Shown here one piece after another: positions 48,701 to 60,260 of a stretch of 64,000 nucleotides of DNA. Both the position numbers and the translations under genes were made by a program. The notes beneath the pieces are model-generated. The model saw only the letters and a program-made list of their open reading frames with translations, was not told the origin of the DNA and searched no databases. The stretch lies in the NCBI GenBank assembly GCA_000708835.1, contig DF237351.1:20813-84812 (forward strand), given 5' to 3'. Every line of letters starts with the position of its first letter. Within the stretch, counting starts at the first letter, position 1. This DNA is from Klebsormidium nitens. Lineage: Eukaryota > Streptophyta > Klebsormidiophyceae > Klebsormidiales > Klebsormidiaceae.

Positions 48701-50318
48701 CAGCGACGGAAGTACAACTTCAACCCGGCGTCGGTCATTGAGCAGGTAAGGCGTTTTACCCGCCACTTCTGCGGATAAGTTAGAAACCCTCGCTCCTTGG
48801 CTACCTCGCTTCTGTTGACTCCCGTGTTGAGGTCGAGACACTCTTGAAGTTTCGTCTCCGATTAATGCGGTCAATCTCAACCCCCCCCGAGGTTGTCGTC
48901 ATCCACAGTGCCTTATGCGGGGAGGCCATCGGCGGCTACATAGTGCATACCGTGGCACTCTTAACCTATTAGTAAACTCGCAATAATCTTACTACCCCAA
49001 TTTAAGCGAGCGAAACACGGATCAACACGGTCACTTAGATATAAGCCCCCGCTTCAATCTCTTCTGCAGTGCGTTGTGCGGGGAGGTCATCGGCGGCTGC
49101 GCCTGGTACATACCGTAGGCGTCGAGGGGGGCGGACTGAACCTGATGCGCCTAGCGGTGACGGAGGAGGAGTGGATGGGCCCGCTCGAGATGGAAGATAT
49201 CAGGTACGCTTTCCCGACCAGAAAGCGCGCACCTGAAGCAACTTGTACACCAGTACGGAGGGCAGGATCATCGTCGTTCGATGCGCACGGTTTGAACGTT
49301 TGTGCGCGATGGGTCCATAAATCAATGGCCGAAGAGCCCATCAGCTTTCGCAGACACACGTAACTACATGCCTTGGAGTTTGGACCCGCGACTCTGTCTC
49401 GGAACTGTTTCCAGGGTGTGTCTCATTTTTGCTGGGTGCTAGCGCTCCTCAGACTCAAGGGACTCCGACGAAGTCCACTTAGAAAGCTAAGGACTTTGGC
49501 TAGGGTCCCGCAGTTTCTCAGAGTCCCGTCCGTATTGTCCAACATTTTGCCATCAAGTGGATCAGAGGACGCCTCAGCGCACCTCAATCTTCGTTCTGAA
49601 GACTCACGGGTTTTTAAGAGTACATTGGCTCTGAGAGTCGACGCTGTTTGGTCTTCTGCCTCCAATGCAATTCGTAAGTGAGGGTATCCGACTTGCTCCA
49701 ACCGGGTTTTGGGGAGTAAGCGTGACGCTCAGATTCGTAAATTATCCACTGACCGACTTGTTAAAATCGCGCGAACGTATTGCCTTTCTTTCCCTTTCAA
49801 CTCTTCGAGCCTCATTCGTTTGCCTCTCTCTCTCCATTTGCAGTGCAAGCAAAGAGTCTCCCGTTGTCCCCTACTCTCTCCGCGAGTCAACCTCAAGCTC
49901 CGAACTCGAGGGGCAATGGAAGGTGTTCGAGCGCATTGCCACTGTGTTGCACGGGTCAGAGGCCGAGGACGCCGCCGGCCCGTCAGCGGTAACGGTAGGC
50001 GGCCCTCGGGGCGACACAGTAACGGTATGCTATTCTACAAGGGAAGTGTTGCGGGAACGGTTTGACGAAACGCAGGGCAAGGCCAAGGGGCTGAAAATCA
50101 AGGGTAGGGACGAGGATGAAGACGTGATTCTTTTGCCTGGGGGGGTGACGTCAACAATATCGGTGAAGCCCGAGGGGGGCTTGACGTTCGGGGTCGGGTG
50201 GCTGGACGAGGACGGGACGAGGGCGTTTATGGAGAGGAGTTACCAAGCGAACGGTCGCCTGGACGAGGTGCGGTCGGGGCAGGAAGTAAAAGGGGGCTGG
50301 GTGGGCGGCAGCATGTAA
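45757..50318 (+). CDS. DUF3598-like protein, probably plastid-targeted
   Basis: The family is known from cyanobacteria and plastids; the function is unknown. Five exons join in phase: 45757-46266, 47245-47826, 48611-48745, 49070-49203 and 49844-50318 (TAA), giving 611 residues, longer than typical members. Residues 1-70 are rich in Ser, Arg and Pro and resemble a transit peptide. A long Gly/Arg/Ser-rich tract follows (about 85-150). DUF3598-type features come next: WDTFVSSLSGVWEGM with a following SPITGKMEPL, then DGSYSRGPLDLL, then CVVRGGHRRLRLVHTV with MRLAVTEEEW, and a C-terminal barrel-like part with LEGQWKVFERIATVL and LPGGVTSTISV. An acidic insert of about 95 residues (D/E-rich, from 47519 to 47800) interrupts the first half. 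The intron before 49070 carries a decayed copy of the next exon. The family call rests on pattern memory and is moderately sure. Confidence 0.7.
48909..48966 (+). pseudogene. Decayed copy of the DUF3598-like exon 4 start
   Basis: After a cag at 48906-48908 the next 32 bases match the exon start at 49070 with four substitutions, including tgcggggagg and catcggcggct. The translation C-L-M-RGGHRRL parallels C-V-V-RGGHRRL in the real exon. The match then fades (gtgcataccgt against gtacataccgt). The copy lies 161 bp upstream of the real exon in the same intron and orientation. Confidence 0.8.
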
Positions 50319-52783
50319 CGCATCTGTCTTGTGCCTGGCTTTTTGAAGGAACGGCTCAATACAGCTGCACGACTAGTGGTGCCGGCTTAATTGCTGCAGT
50401 GCTTGCCAAGATTTTGCAAGCCATTATAAGGCGCGAGGGATAGGCTGGAGTAAGATCCGCAGTCGATCACTGTCAAATTGATCGAATGTGCTGCTCACAC
50501 ATTGAGCGCGAGTTGCAAAGGCTTCAAGTGCCGACATATAGGTTGTGATAAACAACGAACCAAACGCACGGACAGTTCTCGCGAACAAACTCGAGGGCCA
50601 ATGAGGTTGACAACATACATACTCTATTTATACAACAGGCAATCATTTTCTTCCTGCAATATGGATTGATGGTCGTCGGTGAATGGCGCCATTGGTTGCA
50701 GGCTCTTCTTCTTGCTTGACGTCTGAGCCCAATTCACGGCTTGACCAAAGAGGCACAGTCGCGGTTCAACAGTTTTGCTTAATTCTACAACCACTGGTGC
50801 ATGCCTCGTTTTAGCCAGCTTACAATAGTTGGAAACATCGGAATCTCTTGATGCTCGCGAGTAGCCTATGCCAGATTATGGAGGCATCCATTACGGTCAC
50901 TTGACTTCCCCTTCTCATGGTATTAGGGCACCTCGATCTGATGTGCCGCTTGATGTTCGAAAATTCTTGGGTTGCGTCACGGCCATTGCTAGTATTGCTC
51001 TATATGTTCTTTATTGCCCAAATCTATATGTCATGACCCATGGGTATATACAAAACCTGGCGCGACGTACTAGCCCTTCCAGACTATGGGTCTATAGTCC
51101 CTGATGGACGCCGCGCGGATTTGCAATGTGTACGTAGACCATCCTCCGTATTTCATTGAACCGTCTGAGCCTCTGAAGAGAATTGCATTTGTACGCATGA
51201 GTCTTTCCCGGGAATTCTTCTAAGCTCGAGCCGCTGTCGCCCCTGGCCGCAACCGTTGACGGTTGAACCGTAGAACATGAGGATCATCGTTTGACGAGGG
51301 CGCTGAAATTCGTTCATTCGTGCATGAAGAAAGGCAATATAGATGTCAGGCTATGACCATTGACTGCGCCGGCAGCGCGGATCTGCGGCTGGCTCTGACC
51401 GGACGCGACCTGCCGCGCCCGCGGCCGCGGCCGCCGGGTGTGCGCGCCGCGGTCGGCCCGTGCACTTGAAGGTTTGCTTGAAGCAACATGATAGACCGCC
51501 CAGAATTAGCCTGGGCGGCGGGGCTTGCCTCTTTGTGGAGAGACTTGGCGAAATTTTTAGCTCGGTTTACTGACAAAGTCAGTATTACGAGCTGTCGCAA
51601 TCGACCCCGGGGCTTCGAAAAAGGGGGAAGTGGCGATGCAGACTGGTTCACTCTATTAAGCCTGCTTCGGCCCGTCGAAAGGTAGTTTTAGCGAATCAGG
51701 ACCTGAAATGGCAGACTCCCGTTTTCGACGGGTTTTGAGGTTCGATGCCCCGAAAAACGTTTTTTTTGGGCATAAACCCTGAACCTCTGCACGTGCCCGG
51801 GGCCTGCCCGCCCGAGGTTGCGGCCCTGTGCATCGCGGCCGGCAGGACGGCCGCCGGCAAGTTGCCACTTCAACAAGGTCGAGTCAAGCGGGCCCTATGT
51901 GCTCGGCCCCGGTACATTAATACTAATAATTTGAGACCTAAAATGTTATGCACTCAATATCGACTTTTTCCGCTCATATCTCTACTGAAAGTCAGAAACT
52001 TCGACCATGAGCTGGGGCTAGGCTTGCGAACTTTACTCCAAATATTCTTGAATATTTCGCCTTATTGTAAACCGAGCAATTGCAGCATTTTGCTGCCTAC
52101 ATTTTTGAGTGCATTTTTTGGCGTTTTCCTTTTTCCCAGTTTTCCACTAGTTGGCTTTGCAAACGGAAGCTGGCGCGCGAGCGCGCACCAATCACATATT
52201 AGTCCGTACACCCTAGTGTTGCTTGCACCGTTTCGTCACGGTGGAGTACGCACCATGTTAACGGACTGCCTCTCCTCCGGGCATTTGGATCCGTTCGTGC
52301 AAATTTTTGGTGGCAATTCTAAGGGAGTCGATTGCAGATAAGGTGTATTGATTTTAATTTGTTGCGCTCAGTGACCGGGACATGCCACAGTGTCGGGCCT
52401 TCTGCAGAGGTACCAACCGTAACTTGGCAGCCTTCCAGACCCCAATTTGCAACGTGGCAGCTTTAGAGCAGGCCTGTTCGGAGAAATCGAGGCCAAACGT
52501 TACATGGTTAGGTCCTAAAGCTTGCTATTTTACTTCGTAAAAAAGAGGCAAGCCAATATGGGGCCTTGGCCGGGTTTACAGTGAACAGGTTACGGCGTTA
52601 CGCGTACAGGCGCGCGTCGAGTTTCAACCATGAGGGAGGGATTCATCCAGGTCCTAAACTCGAACTTCAAAGCCTTGAAGGACCACTTTCTGATCACTTT
52701 GATTCAGCAGGGCGCCGGGTGTCAGGGCGCTCAAGGACGCTTAGGAGCCTTGGATCATTCTGGACCGTGTTTGCAGAGGAGCG
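50319..52783. other. Intergenic region
   Basis: No gene could be supported. A very GC-rich patch at about 51407-51465 contains repeated gcggccgcgg-type palindromes. The longest open frame (51745-52341) has no family resemblance and an irregular composition, so I left it out. Small inverted words (gcccgtcgaaa and tttcgacggg) occur at 51667-51731. Confidence 0.35.
51407..51465. repeat. GC-rich palindromic tract
   Basis: Clustered CG words including cccgcggccgcgg and cgcgccgcgg stand out from the flanks. It could be a CpG-rich island or a structured spacer; no gene start is seen beside it. Confidence 0.5.
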
Positions 52784-54303
52784 ATGGGTGCAGGGCAGGT
52801 TGCCAAGGGTGTTTCGTTTTCCCGCCAGCTCCTACGAACGCTGGACCTCGTTCAGCAATCTGCCGCCCGTGCATCTGCAGCCGCTCGGCAGCTTGATATT
52901 CAGCTGGCCCCGTTTTCCACCGCACCAAGGAGTGGCGAGTCACCTTCTCAAACCAATGTTGAAAGACCGGCAAGTCTATATCATGCAGACTCTGACAGTC
53001 CAAAGCCGTCCATTACCAATTCCTTTGCTTCAAGAATTTCAGATTCTTTGAAACCTGGAACTGGCCTCAGGGGTTTCGCAACACAGTCAACGGCTGAGGC
53101 AAAGGCCCCCGTCGAAAGTCGCCAGGCGTACGATAAGCGTGTGCGGGAGGTGCGGAAGAAGTACATTGAGGAGCTGGCGGAAAAGCGGAGGCGAGAGGCG
53201 GCATTCGAGCAGAAGAAGCGGGAGATCTATGCTGCGAGAAGGCAGGATGTGAAGGAGGCGAAGCTGGCGGCGTTGAGGGAGGATGCCCAGGAGAAGGAAA
53301 GGCTGCTTGAGGAACAGCGGCAGCGGAAGGTAAGCTATACATGCTCAACTTCTTGGGTCGATCTGCTGAGAAAACCCTGAAATTTAGGAGTTGCTTCTGG
53401 CAAAGATGGGGTCGGCAGCGGTGATTACAGAAAAGTGGTGGCGGTATTTTGAAACTTTCTGTTCGAGCAACAATCTGGCCATAGTTCTTTGCACCACTTA
53501 GACAGGATGGTGCATGTGTATGATGGTTTGCAATACATCCACTCTCACACTGTTTGGGAAGCAAGTTGCTTCTTCATCATCGCAAGAGGTTGACAGCAGA
53601 AGGTTTGGTTCTCAATTGGCACAACAAGCATGGGTTGTTCCGAAGCTTGGATTGTTTTAGTACTCATGCCAAAAAACTCAGGAAAAGCAACGCTTATCCT
53701 TGACTCAAACAAAGCACTGAGTTTCGCCGGACTTCAGAGAACGCTCCCCACTTTGAGACAACCATGGACACATTCACATTCGTCTTGGCATGATCGCATT
53801 GAAAGACTGCAGAGTGATAGAGGCGGCAGATAAGTACTACAGCCAGATCTTTCGCCTTTGATCTGGCGAACTCAGAATGAGGTACAAATATTGATCCCCA
53901 AGTGTTGAGCAAAGAAGACAACGCTGCAGTTTTGTCAACCTGGGCCATAAAGTCCCCAATGCTCGAGAGTCCTTTGAATTCACCGACACTAGGGCAGATT
54001 CCAATATCTGCAAGCATGTTCAAAAACTCTCCATTCTCACCCCTGTGGATTCGCTCGGGCAAGTTTCCTCATCTGCGAAACAAACTATGTTCAAATACTG
54101 TCCATCCTCACCGCTGTGGATTGCAAATGCAGGAGCTCCGTCGCCAAGAAGGGCAACAGCGCTTGCTGCAAGTCAAAGCAGCACTCCAAGCGCAGCGGGA
54201 TGGAGAAAGAGCGCTCATTGTAGCATCTAGCCAAACGTGGGTAAAGGAAGGGGAGCTCGAAGCAAGGATTGAGTTGGCGCTGGACAATCCCTTCGCACTC
54301 TGA
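52784..54303 (+). CDS. Coiled-coil mitochondrial protein, mS26-like ribosomal subunit
   Basis: Two exons, 52784-53329 and 54133-54303 (TGA), join in phase to give 238 residues. The first 80 residues are basic, hydroxylated and poor in acids (RQLLRTLDLVQQSAARASAAARQ), like a mitochondrial presequence. From about residue 115 a long charged coiled coil runs almost to the end (YDKRVREVRKKYIEELAEKR and onward). The end, WVKEGELEARIELALDNP, resembles the C-terminal signature of mitoribosomal small-subunit protein mS26 in animals (N-LEAR-E-ALDSP). If this is right, it is a structural protein of the mitoribosomal small subunit. Because coiled coils align easily by chance, the family call is tentative; the gene itself is well supported by the open frames and the splice phase. 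Confidence 0.6.
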
Positions 54304-55347
54304 TACTCGTGTACTTTTTGCGGAAGTGAAACCATGACGACAGAAGCTTCAAAAGGGGACTCGACGTTTTACGAATTGAATGTTATGATCAAGTTGGCTT
54401 GGATCTCAGCGCTCATCCAGTGTTCTGTCCTCGGTTCTGTACGACCCTGCATTGTTGGCGTGCTGATTAGTTCTTGAACGATGCTGGCTGCTTTGTCAGC
54501 TAGAAAGAGATACGATGTTATCAAAAACATTGTCTTGTTGATTTCAGTTACGTTGAGGCCATTCTGAGCAGTCCCAAACGTATCTGAATCAACAATCTGG
54601 AGCTGGCCTGACCTGCGCAGTGCTGATAATCACCAATCACAGTACTGCCGCGATATACGGGCATGCATAAATCCAGGCTTCATACGAATTGTTCTCACAT
54701 GGTCCGCTCGATATCTCAGCGACGTACTCCTGCTTGTTCCACGCGCAAACCCGCAAACTTGCGCGGTCATAGTTCATGCAGCGGCCGCGGCCATCAAAAT
54801 TGATTTGCAAATTAGGACCCGCCGCCAGGCAGGCACACGTTTCGAAATACGCTGGCAATGGTCACATGTTCTCATAAACCCTGGGCCACGTGCTAGCAAT
54901 CCAATCACGAAAATTGTATGCCATGCGAATCCTACTATGGCCACACTGGTTATGGCGTGTGAAAAGAGACCATCGACGTACCATGCAGTTACAGAACAGG
55001 CGGCCAGCAAGTTTCTATACGAACGGACGATGATGCATACATCGAGCCTTATGTGCTTGAGAATCGAAGGACAGAACGGAGACTGAAAGCTTATTTGATT
55101 GATCTGATGAATTTCGCATCGTGCATTCCAATATGTTTAGTTGTCGAACGAACCACATGGGACCATTTGCAGTTGACTATCACGTCTCCAGCTTGCCGGC
55201 ATCCCTGATTGTTTGACAACAACTCGTGCATAGACAAGGCTCTAGCTCGGCATCAATCCTTTGGAATGAAGCTTGACGATCGATCGCAGTCGAAGCTTGA
55301 AACTGTGCACTTTCTGGTGCGTCAGTAAACGTAGCCACGTGTCAGCT
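54304..55347. other. Intergenic region between convergent genes
   Basis: No gene could be supported between the mS26-like stop and the mTERF stop on the other strand. Short frames only. Confidence 0.4.
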
Positions 55348-58300
55348 TTATACCAGGCCACCAACAGGACCCGCACCAATCTTCGCTGGTTCCCACCGCT
55401 GCCTTGCGTAAGCCCGGTCTATCGTCCAAGCTTCTTCCGCCATGTCTAGTTCGTCAACCTCGAAGTCCCACTCGCTTTTCTCCACCGCTGTGTCGAACTG
55501 AGCGGGACTGCTGCCTAATAGCCGCCGCAAAGAAAGTTTCTTGTCGTGTTCGTGCGTAATTTGGTGGCGAACCGCAATCCTGTTTGGCAGACTGCACACG
55601 GGAAAGAGTGTCGTCAGACTCGAAAGCAAGGTCCTTTCTCAACAGTCGAAAGAGGAGCGATCTGACGACTGCACACAAGCTTGTTCAAGAGGATGTGCAT
55701 CTTTTCAAGTACGTCGAATCTATGTGGGCGACAATGTAAAAGCGACATTTGCAGCAATAATCCTACCCAGATGCGCCTTGACACCCTAGCCAAAAGTGCC
55801 TCCAGTTGTATTCAAACCTTTGTAGCGTTCCGACTTTGTCTCTGCAGGAGTACCAAGGAGAAGGGTATGAACAGAGATACGGCGGACGGGATCCTGGAGC
55901 ACTCACCTATAACAAAGGAAGTTCGGGAACTCCAAGAGCTCATTCACACTCCTCTCCATGTCCACTTTCAGGAACTCAAGCTTTGGTGTGAACGCGGCCT
56001 CCAGGTCGACCCCCAGCCAATCCGGATCCGCCACGACCATTCCCCGTATCTCGTCCGTTGACAAACCCTCTCTCCTCAGCGCCTGGATCTTTTCCGCGAT
56101 CTCTCCCGGCTCTAGTTCTAATAGCGCCGGGTATTCCGCCAGGACCGTCCGGAGTTCGTCAGGGCCCATCTCCAACTCATTTCCAAGCAAACCCAGGGTT
56201 TTGTCCAGGGTTTGCTTAACTCCTGCGTCGTGCAACCTGTGCCCAAAGAGCGCGACTATTCGGTTAACGTCAACCTGCACGCCCTTCTGTCCGCTACAGC
56301 CAGCTTCGTCCCCCTCTTCTACCCGGTCCTCTCCCTCCAAACCCGCTTCTACCACCGAAGTGGATTCCGTCAACCCACCTTCTATTAAACCGCCTGCGAT
56401 AACCCCAGTGTCTTCCCGTATGTCATCGTCGCTCCGTTCGCTTGACGACACACTCTCACTCACTTCAGCGCTCTCGTCCTCCTCCCCGGGCAAACTCTGC
56501 GCAACAAGCGCCTCCTCCTCACCCCCTGCTTCTTCCGACGTGCTCTCAATAATCCCAACTTCCGGAACCAAACCCCGCCGCGCAAGCTCCGTTCTTAACT
56601 CGTCCCTCAAACCGCCCAAGTCTTCGATCAGCAGCAGTTCCGGGGTTTGCAACAGCGCCCGCCGCGCCTCCTCTTCTGGAAGTGCCAGATGACTCGCGAT
56701 GCCTTCGAAGCGCGGCTTCAGGAACTGCAGATGGCAAACAATCATTAGCGAAGAACTTCACACAAGTCTGAGTCGGTGTAGAAACAAAGAACAGCTTGTC
56801 GCATATATTGGCCCTTGCTTACGACAGCACCAACCAGCTTGGATTCAGGTAAAAGCTGGAGTCCTGTGTTCGACGAAAGCCGGCACTCCACTCTGTTGCC
56901 CTTCGGAAATGCTCGACTGGTTTTGTGGAACGGCAAACAAGTATCGAAAAAGAGGCTGCTGCTTCATTGTGCCACCAGATGCCTTTGCAGAGACCAAGAA
57001 CAATTCTGGTCCATAACGTGCAAGCCTCTCAGCACGAGTCCCAATCGTAAAGAACGCCAGAGACAACCTTTCCAAACTCCAGGACGTACGTCTCGGATAA
57101 AGGTCCCCTCCCTGTCGTGTATCCGTTCCTTTTATTTCTCGGAAGGCGCCTACCCAAAACCTGATAAACTCAGACTTCAATCAGTTCTTCATCAAACACT
57201 GAAGCGGAGACGTCCATCGTCTCCCTCGCCCTAAACTTTCAACGCCCATGCTTGTATCTCACCTCGTTAACTTTCTGCACAAGGATCTCCGGGCACCCGT
57301 ACGCAACCTTCCACATGTCCGCCATTTCGACCCCTATCGCGCCCAAATAGGCCATCGACGTGCTCGGGGAGCGCTCGATGCGCGTGTCAAAGAAGGACGG
57401 GACGCGCAGGAAAACGTCCTGGGACTGCGAGCGGGTGAGGCCGACACCGCGCAGGAAGAGCACGCGCGGCTGGAGCGTGAGTTCAAAACTGTGGTAGAGG
57501 ATCTGCAAACAGAGAAGGATTAGCAGGAGGGTTAGCATGAACAGATCCGAGAGCTTCTTGGGCAACCGCTTGTTTGAGGCTGGATAAGCCCAATGGCGGA
57601 AGCGTCTGAGTTCCGAACCCGTCAAGCTGACCACATGAACGATGCTGATGAATAAGACAGGGAACCGGAACCAGAGCCCGTTTTCTGGTTTCAAGGACTC
57701 AGGCCAAGGTCGACATGAAAATGTTGTCGGGTACCCATCTTCTTCCAGCTAACACGGTCTCCCAAGTGCTTATTCTCTTCACTCTATTTGGGAATCCAGC
57801 CACCTTTGAAGAACTACGAATGAAATCTTTCAAAGATGTTTAAGATTTTTGACAAAGACAGTGGGCACAGCTTGCTTCCAGAGCTTTCTACTCACTTGCG
57901 GATACTTGCCCAGGAGCTCGACAATCTGTTCCGGCCGGAAAGCAATCCAGGCGCACTCGAGATACTTGATGACCGGAATGATATTTTTGCGCAGGCTCAG
58001 CCGGAGCAGCTGCGGCCACCGCCCGATGATGTCAGCGACGGTCTCCTGCGCGAGGCCCAGGCTCACTAGGTAGTCCACCTTCTCTTCTTGCTCCTCGCCC
58101 GTGCCTGAAGATTGGCGTTTAAACATTGAGACATTCTTGATGTGTGCGAGGCCAACAGGAAAGCAGCTCGTTGGAAAGCATGTCACAAGTTAGCATGCGG
58201 CCAGGAGACTCTCTGGTTCACTGACTCCATAAGGAAGTGAGGCTCTCAGCCTGGCCCGGCTGTTTTACCGGCCGGATCCATTGTAATTTGCAAATGCAGG

Positions 58301-59490
58301 ATTGAGTACATTTCACCTCACGATGCAATTGCGATGTCTATCTTGAAGCAGCCATTCTTGCCAAGAAACCACCAACAACTCAGAGCGAAACCTGCGCAGC
58401 AACTGTATGCTGCTTTACGATCGCAACAACTTTTGATGGCGGCACGATGCCAAAGCTGGTAATGGTGAAACAACTTTGAAACAACGTCAGCGAAGGATGA
58501 AAAAGCCACTTTCAAACCCTCAGGTTGACGTCACCCCTCACCCGGCACTGTGCTGAGGTCAATTGCGTCCACGTCCACCCCGATGCTCTCAAGATACCAC
58601 ACCATCCTCTGCTGCACCTCTAGGGGGTCCTCAAAAAGCGCCGACCCTTTCTCCAGCATCTCCGGCACAAACTGCTCACTATAGCCTGCCACCCCGGCCG
58701 CCAGCGCCGTCTTCGTCCCCGGTCTCGCCGCCACTAGTTGCGCCAGATCAGCAGTGTCGATGATGGTCCGCTTCGATGCCCGGAGGTCCCTCGCAAACTG
58801 CCCGCCGTACGTGCCCCCGCCCCTAGTTACGTCCTCCCGATGCTGGCCGCGCATGGCGGCGACGTTCCGTTTGTCATCTTCCCAGTAATCCAGCCCGTAG
58901 CCCTGCTCCTCCACATTGTCGCCGTAATTGATGCGCATCCTCTTCTCCCACGGCGCTATCCCGTTGTGGTCCCCGTCCATCTCGCTCTTCTTCTTCCCCT
59001 CGTTCCCTGCGCCTTTTGCCTTTTTCGGCTTCCCCCAGGGGGTGCTCCGCCCATTGCGATCGTACCCCCGGTCCCGAAGCTGCTCCATCTCCTTCAACAG
59101 CCGCTTTGCCTTCAGGTTCTTATACTTGTCCTCCATCTTCAGAGACTGGCACACAATCCTGTTACCCCTTGCTCTCTTTTCTTGCACCAACTCGCGACCA
59201 CTTACCATGAAGCTGCTCGAAACGGGCAAATTCACCAGCCTCATAGCAAAGCTCTTCAGTGCTCCATCAGCACTACACGTGACTGATCGCAATGCTCGGT
59301 GCTGTGCTCTGAAAGGCTTTCCGGTTCCGACCAATCTCCGTTCTGCAACATTCGCCGTTTGAGCAGGAAGCAGGCGCACACCCATGAAGCTTGATGCTGG
59401 CATCTTTTCCAACAACTTTGGGGCTTGCCTACGGATGGAGCATACCCCAGAGGGCCGGACCAAGAGCCCTTGGCGGCTTAGCGCCTCCAT
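55348..59490 (-). CDS. mTERF-family organellar gene-expression protein
   Basis: mTERF proteins bind nucleic acids in plastids or mitochondria and act in transcription, splicing or translation. Five exons join in phase: 59490-58542, 58104-57896, 57502-57263, 56724-55907 and 55591-55348, giving 819 residues. Residues 1-80 look like an organelle targeting sequence. Residues 110-300 are a charged extension (YGLDYWEDD, GGTYGGQFARDLRASKRTI) that precedes the helical repeats. mTERF repeats are plain in YLVSLGLAQETVADIIGRWP, IVELLGKYPQILYHS, GVGLTRSQSQDVFLRVPSFF and LRREGLSTDEIRGMV...P. The C-terminal signature is FPNFLCYSL..RI..RH, followed by KLSLRRLLG and an acidic tail. An acidic insert of about 100 residues (Glu/Ser-rich, in exon 4) separates two repeats, and the total length is above the usual 300-650. 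The precise subfamily is not assigned. Confidence 0.88.
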
Positions 59491-60260
59491 CTTTGCAGAT
59501 TGCAGGCGCCAGGACTGAGTGAAGGCTAAGGTGGACTCTGGAGTCCTTCCTCTATTCTAGGCTACAGGATAGCCTTTTGGTGTGTTTGTGCGCGCGCAAA
59601 ACCTAGGGTTTCGCGACATGACATAAGTTGGGAGTTTGAGGTTGAACCCTGCACGAAGGTTATCTTGTAACTTCACTGCGGCTCACCGGCCGATCGGGCG
59701 GCATTTCCAGAACCGGCATTTATCGTGGGTTGGCTCCGCCGCGAAGTTTCGAGAGCTTCCCGGGAACTTGAGAACCGGCACGGAACCTAGAAATTAAACC
59801 CGGAGTACAGAATTCGAGAACGCCTTCGGTTTCAAGCAGTCGTCATCGGCGCGCTCTTCGGAGTCTGAGCTGGCGTCAGCCCTGCACTGGATTCTTCAAG
59901 TTCCAAGTTCGAAGTACGAGAAACTCAGAAAGGTGTGGAAGTTAAAACTTGAAGGGACGTTGAAGCAATGCAGGGGCAAATGCCATGTGCAGCGGCGGCC
60001 TGTTCCAGCTCCAAGCTTCAGCCATTGAACCTGCCCAAAATGGCTGTCGACCAGTGCAAGAAGGCTTCAGCACCAAGGCTCGTCCTACAGATTAAGTTGC
60101 CCTACTTTAAGCCAAACTTCAGTTGGCTCACAGCATTCCAAAAGTGCCTCGTCTTTCAAAGGTACGACACATTCCTTATTCAAGCTTCCAGTTCTCACCA
60201 GCTTTTACTATTAGCTCAATCAAACGCTTCCCCTACTCACCGATCAGCTCGGACCTCAAG
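59491..60260. promoter_or_regulatory. Divergent promoter interval, mTERF and IFR-like genes
   Basis: The interval holds the promoters of the mTERF gene (minus) and the isoflavone-reductase-like gene (plus). The part at 59817-59912 is echoed at the right edge of the window. An ATG frame from 59968, which could be a 5' exon ending at a gtacga donor near 60161, would add an N-terminal extension to the reductase; this is unproven. Confidence 0.4.

Noticed and set aside
51745-52341. 198-codon open frame on the plus strand
   Set aside because: No family resemblance, mixed composition and no splice partners; in an AT-rich spacer where such frames occur by chance.
55958-56692. 244-codon Ser-rich open frame on the plus strand
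   Set aside because: Mirror of the Glu-rich mTERF exon on the other strand.
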